A stretch of 64,000 bases of DNA from Facklamia sp050409585 (GTDB lineage Bacteria > Bacillota > Bacilli > Lactobacillales > Aerococcaceae), in the NCBI RefSeq assembly GCF_050409585.1, contig NZ_JBNUPE010000003.1, positions 1 to 64,000 of the forward strand, given 5' to 3'. Both the position numbers and the translations under genes were made by a program. The notes below the pieces were generated by a model. The model was not told where the DNA came from and made no database searches. It saw only the letters and a list, made by a program, of their open reading frames with translations. The first letter of the stretch is position 1. Each line of letters opens with the position of its first letter. This document shows, piece after piece, positions 35,169-44,430 of the stretch.

Positions 35169-36611
35169 ATGAAAGAATATCGCTTAATTATGACTATTTT
35201 TGGGGCTAGTGGTGACTTAGCCCACCGTAAATTATACCCTGCCCTTTATCAATTATATAATAAAGGCTTTTTAGCTGACCATTTTGCAATAATTGGGACC
35301 GCTAGACGAGCATGGGACGATGAATTCTTTCGTCAAGTGGTTAAAGAAAGTCTTTCACAAGCTAAACAAGCGAATGAGAACATTGAAGATTTTCTCTCGC
35401 ATTTTTATTATCAAGCTAATGATGTAAAGGAAAGTCGACAGTATAACCAACTTAAAAAGCTATCTCTTTCTCTCTCAGAAAAATATCAAACTCAAGGAAA
35501 TCAGATTTTTTATATTTCTTTATCTCCTAAGTTATTCCCAGTTATTACCAGTCAATTAAAAAATCAAGGCTTACTCACTGACCAGGGATATAATCGACTA
35601 ATTATTGAAAAACCTTTTGGATATGATGAAAAAACAGCTGAAGAATTACAGACTCAGTTAACTCAGTCCTTTGATGAAAATCAAATTTATCGAATTGATC
35701 ATTATCTAGGTAAGAGTATTGTCAATCAAATTCTACCCATTCGGATGAACAACTTTCTCAGCCAATTCCTATGGGATCCAGCCAATATCGACCACATTCA
35801 AATCACTTTAGATGAAGAAATTGGAGTCGAAGATCGTGGAGCCTATTATGAAACTAGTGGGGTCAGTCGCGATATGATCCAAAATCATGCCCTGCAATTA
35901 TTAACCTTGATCACTATGGACCTACCTGCTAATAGGAGTAATGAGGCTTTAAGGCAGAAAAAAATTGATCGATTGAAACAATTGAAACACTATGCTGACT
36001 TAGAAGTTTTAAAAAAACATGTGGTACGTGGGCAATACATACAAAGTGAAGACCAAAGTCACGTAGCTTACCGTCAAGAAAAAGACGTTGCCAGTGACTC
36101 GACAACCGAAACCTATATGGCTTTAAAAATAGCCATTGAGCAAGATAAATGGGCAAACACCCCCATCTATTTGCGCTCAGGTAAGCATCTTAATAATAAA
36201 CAGACCGATATTAAAATAATCTATAAGAAGCAAGCTGAAAATGTTCCAGCTAACTATTTACAAATTGAATTAGCTCCTCATGCTGGCATTCGTTTGTGCT
36301 TATCCCAGTCTGATTCTACCCATCGTAACGAAATTAAAGAGCTCAATTTATGCTATCATCTTCCACGAGAACTTACCAAGGTTATACCAGGTGACTACGA
36401 AAAATTACTTTTTGACTGTATGAACGGCGACCTGAGTAATTTCGCTCACTACCTAGAAGTCAAGTATGCTTGGCAATTTATCGATTCCATTCATGCTCTA
36501 TGGCAAGAAGAAAAAGATCCCGATTTGGCTTTCTACCCTGCCCAGTCTAACGGACCAGAAGCAGGTGACTATCTGATCGAAAAGGACAATCGCTCATGGT
36601 TTAATGAATAA
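35169..36611 (+). CDS. zwf: Glucose-6-phosphate 1-dehydrogenase
   Basis: First enzyme of the oxidative pentose-phosphate pathway; makes 6-phosphogluconolactone and NADPH. The dinucleotide site FGASGDLAHRKLYPAL is at the N-terminus, followed by the substrate Lys in IEKPFGYD and the signature RIDHYLGKSIVNQ (about 176-188). At 480 residues it is full-length. It has a strong ribosome site (GGAGG) and its own promoter. No lactonase gene is adjacent. The 3' side runs into an IS3-like relic. Confidence 0.97.
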   Translation: MKEYRLIMTIFGASGDLAHRKLYPALYQLYNKGFLADHFAIIGTARRAWDDEFFRQVVKESLSQAKQANENIEDFLSHFYYQANDVKESRQYNQLKKLSLSLSEKYQTQGNQIFYISLSPKLFPVITSQLKNQGLLTDQGYNRLIIEKPFGYDEKTAEELQTQLTQSFDENQIYRIDHYLGKSIVNQILPIRMNNFLSQFLWDPANIDHIQITLDEEIGVEDRGAYYETSGVSRDMIQNHALQLLTLITMDLPANRSNEALRQKKIDRLKQLKHYADLEVLKKHVVRGQYIQSEDQSHVAYRQEKDVASDSTTETYMALKIAIEQDKWANTPIYLRSGKHLNNKQTDIKIIYKKQAENVPANYLQIELAPHAGIRLCLSQSDSTHRNEIKELNLCYHLPRELTKVIPGDYEKLLFDCMNGDLSNFAHYLEVKYAWQFIDSIHALWQEEKDPDLAFYPAQSNGPEAGDYLIEKDNRSWFNE

Positions 36612-36682
36612 CAAAACAAAATAAAGATCCTTTCACTTTAACCTGTACTAGGCACTGCCCCCAAATAGTGAGGCAAACATAA

Positions 36683-36729
36683 AAACACCTCCGTTGAATT
36701 CGTGTGAAATGAATTTAATGGAGGTGTTT
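36683..36729. terminator. Hairpin after zwf, within the IS relic
   Basis: AAACACCTCC...GAATTC stem paired to GAATTTAATGGAGGTGTTT with a 9-base loop. It is probably used as the zwf terminator, although it belongs to the IS remnant. Confidence 0.5.
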
Positions 36730-36745
36730 GATTAGGGTTAATCAC

Positions 36746-37000
36746 CTAGCTTACTCTGCAGAAACAAAATCGAAATGTATTGAAATGAAAAATGAAGGCC
36801 GGACTAATAAACAAATAATAGATGAATGAAACATTAAGAACACATCTCAAGTAAAAACTTGCTGGCCTTGGGACCGTTAAAGTCAAACCTAGCGCTTCAA
36901 TCAAGCTGGAGGTAAACAATAGACTTATGGCAAAGGATTAGAAGAACTTAGCGAGATAGATCCACTCAAAATCAAATTAAAACGTCAACAAGCAGCCTAA
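36746..37000 (+). pseudogene. IS3-family orfA (transposase N-terminal HTH), five nonsense codons
   Basis: One frame retains YSAETKSKCIEMKNEGRTNK, then QIIDE, NIKNTSQVKT, and TYGKGLEELSEIDPLK. This is the helix-turn-helix and leucine-zipper region of IS3/IS150-group OrfA. Five stops interrupt it (after IIDE, DR, QT, GKQ and at the end), with no frameshift. It is long dead and only about 85 codons remain. Confidence 0.8.
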
Positions 37001-37079
37001 TAAAGGTGTTTTTTATTCTGTCCCATTTATGGGGTGCAATGCCACGATAAAGGGAAAGAACTTTTTATCGATTAGATTA

Positions 37080-38060
37080 TTAAATGTTTTGATCTTTTAA
37101 AAACTGAGCATTAACTTTAATCATTTGATCAATTAGCTCTTTTTTCTCTTCGTCATCATAAACATTGGCTCCCGAAGCCATTTCATGACCACCGCCATTA
37201 AACTGGATCGCTACTTGATGAATATTTGGGCCTTTTGAGCGAATACGTGCACGATACTCTCCATGTGAGTCTTCTTTTTCAATAAAAATAACCCATGTTA
37301 ATACTTCTTTTAAACGTCCTGGTAAATTGGTAACCGCATTGGTTCCATCAACCGTCATTCCTCTTTGAATTAAATCTGCTTGTTTCAAGGTCATTGTTGC
37401 TACTCCCTTTTCATACAATTCAATTTGATCAATGGCAAATGATTGGAAATTCAATTCATTGAGTGATAACTCATTCATCTTGCGGTTAATTTGAGTATTT
37501 TCAGCTTGATGAGCCATCAAATAAGCTACCGCCTCAAAGGTTGCTTGAGTGGTATTTGAATGGAGGAACCGTCCTGTATCACCGACAATGCCCGCATATA
37601 GGAATGTAGCAGCTTGTGGTGAAAGGGTCAATTGACCTTGAGAATGCATGATCATTTTAGTAATGAGTTCTGCAGTTGAAGAACTTAGAATTTCAACAAT
37701 TTCCAAGTCAGCAAAGTGCTCAACTACCAGATGATGATCTATTTTGATTAAAGTATTATTTTGAATGTGATCATTTCCGTCAATCCGTTCAAAAACTGGT
37801 GTATCTAAAATAATTACCAAAGCATCTTCATAATCCTGTCTGTCAACATTATCCATACGGCCCAACCACTCAATTCCCTTGCCCATCTTGCCAGCAGCTA
37901 GGACAGTCTTATCTGGAAAATTATGTTTGATTGTGGCCTTCAGCCCTAATTGTGAACCAATCGCATCTGGATCTGGATTGATGTGTCGATGAATAATAAT
38001 ACGATCATATTGATCAATTAGACTTATTAACTTTTCGATTAAGCTTTGCTTAACTGTCAT
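37080..38060 (-). CDS. nrnA: DHH-family oligoribonuclease / pAp phosphatase NrnA
   Basis: Degrades short RNA oligonucleotides and dephosphorylates pAp. DHH motifs: IIHRHINPDPDAIGSQLGL (about 21-39), ILDTP (about 86), IDHH (about 107), and GDTGRF. The C-terminal DHHA1 domain ends in NGGGHEMASGANV (about 285-297). It overlaps the upstream ytoI stop by one base; the ytoI-nrnA (ytqI) pairing is conserved in Firmicutes. Length 326 is normal. Confidence 0.93.
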   Translation of the reverse strand: MTVKQSLIEKLISLIDQYDRIIIHRHINPDPDAIGSQLGLKATIKHNFPDKTVLAAGKMGKGIEWLGRMDNVDRQDYEDALVIILDTPVFERIDGNDHIQNNTLIKIDHHLVVEHFADLEIVEILSSSTAELITKMIMHSQGQLTLSPQAATFLYAGIVGDTGRFLHSNTTQATFEAVAYLMAHQAENTQINRKMNELSLNELNFQSFAIDQIELYEKGVATMTLKQADLIQRGMTVDGTNAVTNLPGRLKEVLTWVIFIEKEDSHGEYRARIRSKGPNIHQVAIQFNGGGHEMASGANVYDDEEKKELIDQMIKVNAQFLKDQNI

Positions 38061-39394
38061 TAGTTAGACTCCTTCTGTCTTTTATTTACCATTTGTGAAC
38101 CAACTGTTGCTTGAGCGACCAGAATATTTTCAACAAAAACTTTCACTTGAGAAATTGCCGAACGTCGATTGTAGTTAGAAATTTCAACTTGAAATTCAAT
38201 CAAGTTTCCTAATTGAATAAATGTGAAATAATTAAGATTAAGTGATTCAAGAATATTATTATGACCTGTTAAATCCTTTACCTTGATAATTGCAACTTGG
38301 GCAATCAACTCGCAAAGCCCTCCATAGGATAAAGTCCCCAAAGTATTAACCATCTGGGGTTGGACCTCAAACTGATAATCATAACGATTTTTAAAATCAT
38401 TACGGTTAACTTCAACCAAGTGTTTTAACAGATCGTGTTCGAAGGTATTAGCTGTTTGTGGTTGCTGTTGAATATTTTGTAAGGCCTTCATAACATCTTG
38501 GCGAGAAACGACACCCAAAAGTTGCAAGTTGTCAGCAACAACGGGAATCATTTCAATATCTTCCCAAATCATCTTATATGAAACAGATGCTAAACTCATA
38601 TGCGGCTTAACAGTAATGACATTTTTACTCATCGCCCGTTCAATTGAAACACTGTTACCTCTTCCCATTAAATCATTAGCAGTTACGACTCCTACTAAAC
38701 GCTTATTGGTCACCACTGGGAATCTTGATAAACCAGTTTCACTCGATTTCTTCTTAAAATTCTCAATAGTATCTGAAGGCTCCAATGATACCGTTCTTTC
38801 AATAGGAGTATAGACTTCTTCAACTGTTACAATTTCTTGCTTAATCATTTGCTCGTTGATTGATTGATTGATTAATGAGGCAACAGTATAAGTATCATAA
38901 CTAGTCGTTATAATGGGTAGCTCTTCTTGGTTTGCTAGTCTTATAATATCGTGGTCTGTTTTAAAGCCACCTGTTATTAATACAGCGATACCATTCTTTA
39001 GAGAGTGTCGGTGAACTTCAGACCGATTACCAACAATAATCAGGGTCTGACTTTCAAAATATCGCTCCATAGCTTGCAAGGTCATCGCTCCAATAATGAA
39101 TTTGGTCAGGGGTTTATCCAGTCCTTTTTCCCCCCCTAAGACCTCGCCATCAATTAGAGGGATTATATCACCAAAGGTTAAATGGCCGACTGATAAGTGA
39201 TTTTTCTGTTCAATACGTATAGTCCCTACCCGTTCAATAGTCGAAACAAGTCCCTTTTCTTCAGCATCTTTGATAGCACGATAAGCAGTTCCCTCACTCA
39301 CTTGCAATTGCTTAGCTATGCCTCTGACAGAAATTTTGTTTCCTATAGGCAAGGATTGAATGTATTGGATAATGCGTTCATGCTTAGTTCCCAA
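38060..39394 (-). CDS. ytoI: YtoI-like HTH-DRTGG-CBS-hotdog regulator
   Basis: 444 residues with four modules: a GntR-like winged helix (about 1-65, with VRGIAKQLQVSEGTAYRAI), a DRTGG domain (about 75-175), two CBS repeats (about 190-310; RFPVVTNKRLVGVVTANDLMG), and a hotdog/thioesterase-like domain (about 320-435). CBS and DRTGG pairs sense nucleotides; the modular plan matches B. subtilis YtoI, whose function is not settled. It is coupled to nrnA, suggesting a link to nucleotide or pAp metabolism. Confidence 0.88.
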   Translation of the reverse strand: MGTKHERIIQYIQSLPIGNKISVRGIAKQLQVSEGTAYRAIKDAEEKGLVSTIERVGTIRIEQKNHLSVGHLTFGDIIPLIDGEVLGGEKGLDKPLTKFIIGAMTLQAMERYFESQTLIIVGNRSEVHRHSLKNGIAVLITGGFKTDHDIIRLANQEELPIITTSYDTYTVASLINQSINEQMIKQEIVTVEEVYTPIERTVSLEPSDTIENFKKKSSETGLSRFPVVTNKRLVGVVTANDLMGRGNSVSIERAMSKNVITVKPHMSLASVSYKMIWEDIEMIPVVADNLQLLGVVSRQDVMKALQNIQQQPQTANTFEHDLLKHLVEVNRNDFKNRYDYQFEVQPQMVNTLGTLSYGGLCELIAQVAIIKVKDLTGHNNILESLNLNYFTFIQLGNLIEFQVEISNYNRRSAISQVKVFVENILVAQATVGSQMVNKRQKESN

Positions 39395-39411
39395 AGAATC
39401 ACCTCAAAATC

Positions 39412-39876
39412 TTATTTATTAATAATATATCTTAAAGCCACATCTAAAATCATTTTAATCACAAAACCTACCATAAAACTCATGGTTGCTAAGTCTGTAT
39501 TGCCTTCTGTTTGTGATTCTGGAATTAATTCTTCCACTTGAACGAAAATCATAGTCTTCAGCATAATGCAAGTGCGGAACAAACTGATCCATTAAGCGTA
39601 AGAAGACACCACCAACTAAAAAGCCAACTGCTGCTGGAAACCGTTCAGGAATTTTAAAACCAACACTGGCAAGTTATTCTAAAGCAGGAGCTAAAAGTAA
39701 CCAGAAAGAAGCTGCCACCTTAATTTCACCTGCTAATCCCTGCATCATGGCTAGTAATTTATTGTCTACTTTCTTTACTAAAAAACAAAAGATGCAGCAA
39801 ATACAGTACATAAACATGTTCCTATGCCGACTATACCCGACTGAAAGATGGGGTTCAGTTGAAGAAACCCTTCCAT
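39412..39876 (-). pseudogene. ZIP-family metal transporter, decayed
   Basis: Fragments of a ZupT-like zinc/iron permease in order on the minus strand: MEGFLQLNPIFQSGIVG (start), frame change near FLVKKVDNKLLAMMQGLAG, then VAASFWLLLAPALE and a TAA, then PAAVGFLVGGVFLRLMDQF with PHLH, and, after a deletion of roughly 100 codons, VEELIPESQ and MVGFVIKMILDVALRY. The metal-binding helix signatures (LAPALE, EELIPE) are recognisable. Intact members have about 270 residues; 465 bases remain. Not functional. Confidence 0.85.
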
Positions 39877-39890
39877 TTTATATCCTTCTA

Positions 39891-41009
39891 TTAAATATCT
39901 AATTGAATGGGTAAGGGTTCACTTTGAGGGTCTAATAACTTGGATACTGAAATTCCTAATAAACGAATCTCTCTATTTGCCTCACCGTGATCTTCCCACA
40001 ATTCTATAGCTTTATTCATTAATTGATAACGATCATTAGTTGGATAGGCAAAGCTGTCTTGCCTGGTCACTGTTTCAAAATTACTGTAACGTATCTTAAG
40101 AGTGAGCGTTTGACAATATAAATCTTTAGCATTTAGATCTTGCGATATTTTCACTACTAGTTGGCGTACTTTTTCCTTAATAACCTCCTCATCTAAAAGG
40201 AAAGTTTGAAAGGTTTGTTCAGTTCCCATCGATTTTCTTTGCCGATTTTGACTGACAGGCACATTGTGAATACCTCGAACCTTAAAATAAAGTGAGTGTC
40301 CCATTTTTCCAAATTTAGCAATTAATTCTTCGAGTGAAAACTTTGCTAGGTCTGAGCCAGTTTTAATGTTATGGCTTTCAAAAATACTTAAAGACTTAGC
40401 GCCTACCCCATAGAAATCTTTAATTGGGAGCGCATGAAGAAAAGGTATGGCTTCATCCGGAGAAACCAAGGTAATACCATTCGGTTTATGAAAATCTGAA
40501 GCCAATTTAGCAATAAATTTATTATAAGAAACTCCTACTGAACAACTTAGATGAATTTCTTCATAAATTTGAGCCTGGATAAGACGAGCGATTTTTAAAG
40601 CTGATTCTTCCTTTATATGATTTTTCGATACATCCAAATAGGCTTCATCTAGGGATAGAGGCTCCACTTGGTCAGTGTATTGATAAAAAATTTTGCGAAT
40701 TTCTTGCGAAACCGAGCGGTAATAAGCCATATTGCCTTTGATAAAAACAGCTTGAGGACAGCGCTTATAAGCTTCCAAAGAAGACATTGCAGAATGAATA
40801 CCGTATTGACGCGCTATGTAATTACAAGTGGTCACAATCCCCCGTCCATTAGTTAATTTTGGATGTTTAGCAATAACTACAGGTTGATTGCTTAAGGACG
40901 GATTATCACGAATTTCAATGGAAGCATAAAAGGCATCCATATCCACATGTAATATTTTGCGACTTGTATCCGGTTTAGGATCATCGAAAGTAAGTAAGCC
41001 ATATCTCAT
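39891..41009 (-). CDS. dinB: DNA polymerase IV
   Basis: Y-family translesion polymerase. Catalytic motifs ILHVDMDAFYASIE (start of palm) and SLDEAYLDVS with the metal-binding acids; steric residues in GRGIVTTCNYIAR; a little-finger domain in the last 110 residues. I start at ATG (MRYGLLTFDD) with GGAGG six bases upstream; the 37-codon upstream extension is hydrophobic terminator DNA. The C-terminus QLDI resembles a weak clamp-binding motif. No LexA box was found before it. Confidence 0.95.
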   Translation of the reverse strand: MRYGLLTFDDPKPDTSRKILHVDMDAFYASIEIRDNPSLSNQPVVIAKHPKLTNGRGIVTTCNYIARQYGIHSAMSSLEAYKRCPQAVFIKGNMAYYRSVSQEIRKIFYQYTDQVEPLSLDEAYLDVSKNHIKEESALKIARLIQAQIYEEIHLSCSVGVSYNKFIAKLASDFHKPNGITLVSPDEAIPFLHALPIKDFYGVGAKSLSIFESHNIKTGSDLAKFSLEELIAKFGKMGHSLYFKVRGIHNVPVSQNRQRKSMGTEQTFQTFLLDEEVIKEKVRQLVVKISQDLNAKDLYCQTLTLKIRYSNFETVTRQDSFAYPTNDRYQLMNKAIELWEDHGEANREIRLLGISVSKLLDPQSEPLPIQLDI

Positions 41010-41074
41010 ATTTAGCCTCCTAAAGGCTTCATATCCTAATAATAATACTATAAAGCTAGATAGAATAAGTGAAA

Positions 41075-41117
41075 AAACATTTATTAATAAGTAATAATTA
41101 CCTACTAATAAATGTTT
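41075..41117 (-). terminator. Terminator after yajC
   Basis: 12-bp stem AAACATTTATTA/TAATAAATGTTT followed leftward by Ts; it separates the tgt-yajC transcript from dinB. Confidence 0.75.
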
Positions 41118-41143
41118 CAATTATTCATTTAAGATGCTAAGAC

Positions 41144-41491
41144 TTACACATTAGCATCCGTTTCTAACTTCCCTTCAACAGTGGTTTTATTTTCAGAAGA
41201 GTAGACGGTTTCATCATTTGTACCCGCACTCTTAAGAACATTTGCTACCGCACTGATTTCAAAGGTTAAATATATACCTTCACAGTCAATTACAACAAGG
41301 CCTTCTTGCTGTTTTACTTCATCTACTATTCCATGCAATCCCCCAATTGTAACTACTCCATCACCTGCTTGCATTGCCTCAATCATTTGGCGCTTTGCAT
41401 CGGCCGCTTTTTTTTGGGGACGAATCAACATAAAGTAAAATAAAGCGAACATAATAAGCATTGGTAAAAAAGCAAAATAACTATTTCCCAT
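41144..41491 (-). CDS. yajC: Preprotein translocase subunit YajC
   Basis: Small single-pass membrane protein (115 residues). An N-terminal helix (about 6-22, with FYFMLIRPQKK at its end) is followed by a YajC fold (GDGVVTIGGLHGIVDEVK). It associates with SecDF-YidC in the Sec pathway. It follows tgt by 58 bases, the standard tgt-yajC order. Confidence 0.95.
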   Translation of the reverse strand: MGNSYFAFLPMLIMFALFYFMLIRPQKKAADAKRQMIEAMQAGDGVVTIGGLHGIVDEVKQQEGLVVIDCEGIYLTFEISAVANVLKSAGTNDETVYSSENKTTVEGKLETDANV

Positions 41492-41549
41492 TAAAAATTC
41501 CTCCTCTAAATATCTCTTATATTATAACAGTTTTTTAAGACTTTCTCCA

Positions 41550-42689
41550 TTAAAATTCTGGAGCATTTGGTTTGTTATAACCATATTCTTCACGAAAAGC
41601 TTGACGAAACTCTAATAAATTATCTTCTCGAATGGCTTGACGAACATCACGCATCAATTGCAATAAGAAATGGGTATTATGTATCGAAGTTAAACGTAAC
41701 CCAAAGGTTTCTTGACTCTTCATTAAATGGCGAATATAAGCGCGACTATAATTACGACAGGTATAACAGTCACATTTAGGATCAATGGGGCTATAATCAC
41801 GTGCATATTTAGCGTTTTTCACCACTAATCTTCCTTGCGAAGTCATGCAGCTACCGTTTCGAGCAATGCGAGTAGCTAAGACACAATCAAACATATCCAC
41901 ACCACGAATGGAACCATCAATTAAGGCATCAGGAGAACCAACCCCCATTAAATAGCGTGGTTTGTTTTTAGGAAAAACTGGCATTAAGTAATCTAGGACT
42001 TCATTCATTTCCTCTTTAGTCTCGCCCACTGATAAGCCGCCAATGGAATAGCCTGGGAAATCTAAAGCAATCATGTCTTTAGCGTGTTGTAAGCGCAAGT
42101 CTTTATAACCTGCCCCTTGGCAAATGCCAAAGAGTGCTTGTTTTTCAGGATTTTGATGTGCTTTTAATCCTCTTTCTGCCCAACGACTAGTTCTAGCAAT
42201 CGACTTTTTAACGTAATCATAAGGCTGATGATAGTCTGGGCATTCATCAAAGGACATGATAATATCTGATCCCAAAGCATTCTGAATTTGAATGGCTTTC
42301 TCAGGAGATAAGAATAATTTTTCTCCTGAAATATGATTACGAAAATGAACGCCTTCTTCTTCTATATCACGAATCTCACTCAGAGAAAAGACTTGAAACC
42401 CTCCTGAATCGGTTAGAATCCCTTGATCCCAGTTCATAAACTTGTGAAGCCCGCCTGCTTGCTCAATAATCTCTTCACCAGGCCTTAACCATAAATGATA
42501 GGTATTACTTAATATCACACCCGCTCCCATATCTTTTAACTCTTCAGGTGATAATGATTTGACGGTAGCTAATGTTCCTACCGGCATATACATGGGGGTT
42601 TCAAATGAGCCATGTGGAGTATGAAGTATCCCTAATCGAGCTCCCGTATGTTTTTCTTCTTTGATTAATTCATAAGTTATAGCAGCCAC
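41550..42689 (-). CDS. tgt: Queuine tRNA-ribosyltransferase
   Basis: Exchanges guanine-34 for a queuosine precursor in Asp, Asn, His and Tyr tRNAs. TIM barrel with DSGGFQVFSL (about 92), the nucleophile region GVDMFDCVLATR (about 263), and the zinc site CDCYTCRNYS ... SIHNTHF (about 306-340). 379 residues, normal length. It is transcribed with yajC downstream. Confidence 0.96.
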   Translation of the reverse strand: MAAITYELIKEEKHTGARLGILHTPHGSFETPMYMPVGTLATVKSLSPEELKDMGAGVILSNTYHLWLRPGEEIIEQAGGLHKFMNWDQGILTDSGGFQVFSLSEIRDIEEEGVHFRNHISGEKLFLSPEKAIQIQNALGSDIIMSFDECPDYHQPYDYVKKSIARTSRWAERGLKAHQNPEKQALFGICQGAGYKDLRLQHAKDMIALDFPGYSIGGLSVGETKEEMNEVLDYLMPVFPKNKPRYLMGVGSPDALIDGSIRGVDMFDCVLATRIARNGSCMTSQGRLVVKNAKYARDYSPIDPKCDCYTCRNYSRAYIRHLMKSQETFGLRLTSIHNTHFLLQLMRDVRQAIREDNLLEFRQAFREEYGYNKPNAPEF

Positions 42690-42707
42690 TATTTACCTTC
42701 CTTTCTA

Positions 42708-43490
42708 TTATTTCAATTCCACTTTAAAAATTAATGGATAATTTTTTCCAGTTAAATAAAATTGATCCGCTTCAATATGAGCAATCCCATTTAAGACATC
42801 CATTGTTTCTCTTTGTTCTGCTGTAAGATCCAACTGATCGAGCATAGGAGTCAAATCATATGTTTTAAGTATTTGACCACTTTGGGGATCAATTTTAACA
42901 ATGCGATTATCATACCAAATATTAGCGTAAATTGCATCATTGGCATATTCCAACTCATTTAACTGATCTAATGGCTCTCCTTCTAAATTCACTTCCACTT
43001 GATCAACTAATTTAAAGTTGTCAGGATTATAAGTATAGATAGTTGATGACCCATCAGACAAGTAGAACAGATCTTTTTCCTCATTATAAGCTAATCCCCA
43101 TCCTTCACCTTTTATTTCATAAGTGTTGACTAGTTCTTTGGTCTTTACATCCCATTTGAAAACTTTGCCCTCTTTCCAAGTTAACTGCCAAAGTTCATTG
43201 TCACGCAAAGAAATCCCTTCTCCAAAGTATTGGTTATCTAATCCAATGGAGCGGTCTAACAAGCCTTTTTCCCAATTAAAATAACCCCAAGCTGATTCTC
43301 CGTATAAACCTGTGCCGATTAAGAGTTGGGCCTCTTGATCAAGCTCAAATCCTTGTATAAATAAATTTTCCTTGATAGGGTATGTCTCAATTAAATAGAC
43401 CCCTCCTAAGCTACCATTAGCTATAACGTTTCTTGTAAAAGTAAGACTAACTAACAATAAAATAGTGAAATTCAATATTTTAAACATCAT
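42708..43490 (-). CDS. Glutaminyl-peptide cyclotransferase (beta-propeller type), secreted
   Basis: 260 residues with a signal peptide (about 1-24). The repeats fit a five-bladed propeller: GTGLYGESAWGYFNW, GEGWGLAYNEEKDLFYLSDGS (the family's hallmark) and NELEYANDAIYANIWYDNRI. Plant-type QCs convert N-terminal Gln to pyroglutamate, protecting exported peptides. The gene precedes tgt by 18 bases, and the two may be cotranscribed. Not usual next to tgt; function is inferred from family. Confidence 0.85.
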   Translation of the reverse strand: MMFKILNFTILLLVSLTFTRNVIANGSLGGVYLIETYPIKENLFIQGFELDQEAQLLIGTGLYGESAWGYFNWEKGLLDRSIGLDNQYFGEGISLRDNELWQLTWKEGKVFKWDVKTKELVNTYEIKGEGWGLAYNEEKDLFYLSDGSSTIYTYNPDNFKLVDQVEVNLEGEPLDQLNELEYANDAIYANIWYDNRIVKIDPQSGQILKTYDLTPMLDQLDLTAEQRETMDVLNGIAHIEADQFYLTGKNYPLIFKVELK

Positions 43491-43538
43491 TCATTCCTCC
43501 TATAAAAAAACTTGATAAATCCTTAAGAATATGCTGAC

Positions 43539-43566
43539 TTGAATCTTGATTGAATCTTGGTAAAAT
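43539..43566 (+). promoter_or_regulatory. plsC promoter
   Basis: TTGAAT (43539-43544), 16-base spacer, extended minus-10 TGgTAAAAT (hexamer 43561-43566), 34 bases before the start codon. Confidence 0.65.
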
Positions 43567-43600
43567 AATAACAAACATTGTAACTGAAAGGAAATTGAAT

Positions 43601-44236
43601 ATGACTTTTTATCAGTTTGCCGTAGCCATTTTACGCTGTCTCTTTCGTCTTTTTAATGGGAAATCCTATATAATTGGTAAAGAAAACATTCCCGATCCCA
43701 ATCAATCAACTTTTATTCTAGCAGCCACTCACCGCTCTTTTTGGGATCCATTATACTTGGCCATTGCACTTTATCCACTTGAAATTTCTTTTATGTCAAA
43801 AGAATCAATTTTTCATAATTCTTTGTTAGCTAGCATTTTACGAAAGGCACATGTTTTTCCAGTTAATCGAGAAAAACCTAGTCCTAAAACGATCAAAATA
43901 GCCGTCAAACAATTAACTGAAAAAAATTTGAATTTAGGTATCTTTCCTTCTGGTAGTCGGTACACAACTGAAATTAAAGGTGGAACTGCTTTCATTCAAC
44001 GTCTTTCAAAAAAAGACATCATCCCAATTGCTATTCAACCACCTTTAGACTTTAAATCATTCTTTAAGAGACAAGGAGCTAAAATAGCTTTTGGACCTGC
44101 CATTAAATATAATCCTGAATTAGATTATAATAAAGATCAACTAGCTAAAATAGACCAGGAATTGGCCAAGGCTTTTGATAATTTGGATCATCAATTAGAC
44201 CCAAGCTTTAGCTATGTTCCTGCTAAAAAGAAATAA
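43601..44236 (+). CDS. plsC: 1-acyl-sn-glycerol-3-phosphate acyltransferase
   Basis: Second acylation step of phosphatidic acid synthesis at the membrane. The acyltransferase HX4D motif is HRSFWDP (about 47-53), followed by the substrate-binding FPSGSR (about 116-121) and a third motif IIPIAIQPP. ATG (MTFYQFAVA) chosen with GAAAGGAAA upstream. 211 residues, short but within family range. It stands alone with its own promoter and is divergent from the cyclotransferase gene. Confidence 0.92.
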   Translation: MTFYQFAVAILRCLFRLFNGKSYIIGKENIPDPNQSTFILAATHRSFWDPLYLAIALYPLEISFMSKESIFHNSLLASILRKAHVFPVNREKPSPKTIKIAVKQLTEKNLNLGIFPSGSRYTTEIKGGTAFIQRLSKKDIIPIAIQPPLDFKSFFKRQGAKIAFGPAIKYNPELDYNKDQLAKIDQELAKAFDNLDHQLDPSFSYVPAKKK

Positions 44237-44250
44237 TTATTACGCTTTAT

Positions 44251-44306
44251 AAAAAAACTCCTACCCTTGAAGCTGTCGTTAAGCTGCTCTAGGGAGGAGG
44301 TTTTTA
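44251..44306 (+). terminator. plsC terminator
   Basis: Imperfect stem AAAACTCCTACCCT / AGGGAGGAGGTTTTT with a 26-base loop containing an inner AGCT-pairing, followed by Ts. Confidence 0.6.
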
Positions 44307-44430
44307 ATCTTAAAAATAATTTATTGTATACTTGATTAAAGAAAACCTAATTTTCTGCGCCTTTTCTGCTCCTTAAGGACAGAAAACAGTAACAAAAATT
44401 GTGAAAGAAAAAACATATTTTCAAACAAAG

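Larger units (their letters stand above)
36651..37043 (+). mobile_element. Decayed IS3-type element remnant
   Basis: Bounded by imperfect inverted sequences (GGCACTGCCCCC at the left, and at the right the complement of GGCATTGCACCCC). It contains a long hairpin and a dead orfA; orfB is completely lost. Confidence 0.6.

Noticed and set aside
41010..41120. N-terminal 37-codon extension of dinB
   Set aside because: It is encoded by the hairpin terminator region, has a TTG start, and the internal ATG has a proper ribosome site.
44362..44386. Hairpin TTTTCTG...CAGAAAA after yneF as a terminator
   Set aside because: There is no T-run on the yneF strand; it may be only a chance palindrome.
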